6,656 bases of DNA from CAZXFA01 sp964640085 (GTDB lineage Bacteria; Actinomycetota; UBA4738; HRBIN12): the NCBI GenBank assembly GCA_964640085.1, contig CAZXFA010000054.1, positions 1 to 6,656 on the forward strand, read 5' to 3'. Shown here piece after piece: positions 6,584 through 6,656 of the stretch; the stretch's first letter is position 1, and every line of letters begins with the position of its first letter. Below the pieces are notes generated by a model. The model was given only the letters and a program-made list of their open reading frames with translations. It ran no database searches and was not told the origin of the DNA. Position numbers and translations under genes: made by a program.

Positions 6584-6656
6584 GCGACCCCCCACCGGCC
6601 AGGAACCCTTTGTACTCCGGGTGGGCCTCCGGGGCCAGGGCGATCCCATCCCACAC

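Noticed and set aside
6584..6649. Upstream ATG at 6649 as start of the large ATPase
   Set aside because: The 22 added residues are Pro/Arg/Ser/Gly-rich and unlike the family start, whereas ATG 6583 directly precedes the FVGRE motif and has GGTGG at good distance. It remains a formal alternative.
1..6656. CRISPR arrays, insertion sequences, rRNA genes or attachment sites
   Set aside because: I saw no regularly spaced repeats, transposase motifs, terminal inverted repeats or rRNA signatures on either strand.

Overview
The window is very GC-rich (about 70% by eye), and all three supported genes lie on the minus strand. High GC, a GTG start with a leaderless-type promoter, and large 'cyclase + ATPase + TPR' and 'ATPase + TPR' signalling proteins suggest an actinobacterial or similar high-GC lineage, such as Thermoleophilia-like Actinomycetota. 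No marker gene fixes the taxon, so this is an inference.

Layout in transcription order, from high to low coordinates. (1) 6583-3245 is a complete 1112-residue STAND/AAA-type signalling ATPase with a long TPR-like region and a distinctive C-terminal domain. (2) 3244-3127 is an intergenic region. It carries four copies of a 7-bp motif in alternating orientation, forming nested inverted repeats just after the ATPase stop codon and 70 bp before the next gene. (3) 3126-2668 is a 152-residue exported, membrane-anchored protein of unknown family. Its mature part holds four copies of a degenerate 12-residue repeat. (4) 2667-2445 is an intergenic region with a strong GC hairpin after the small gene, a short inverted repeat, and a -10-like TACACT placed exactly where a leaderless GTG start would need it. 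(5) 2444-1 is a class III nucleotide cyclase fused to an AAA ATPase and a TPR region, with an N-terminal zinc ribbon. It runs off the window after 814 residues.

The long plus-strand open frames (up to 770 codons) are antisense shadows of these genes. The cyclase and the ATPase share the same ATPase-helical core: Walker A, Walker B, the EGNP-L-[FY] motif, a winged-helix-like segment, then TPRs. One has a cyclase in front; the other has an unnamed domain behind. The small anchored repeat protein sits between them. A shared signalling role (cell-surface protein, cytoplasmic switch ATPase, cyclic-nucleotide output) is possible, but only gene order supports it. The best candidates for something undescribed are the repeat protein and the inverted-repeat array upstream of it.
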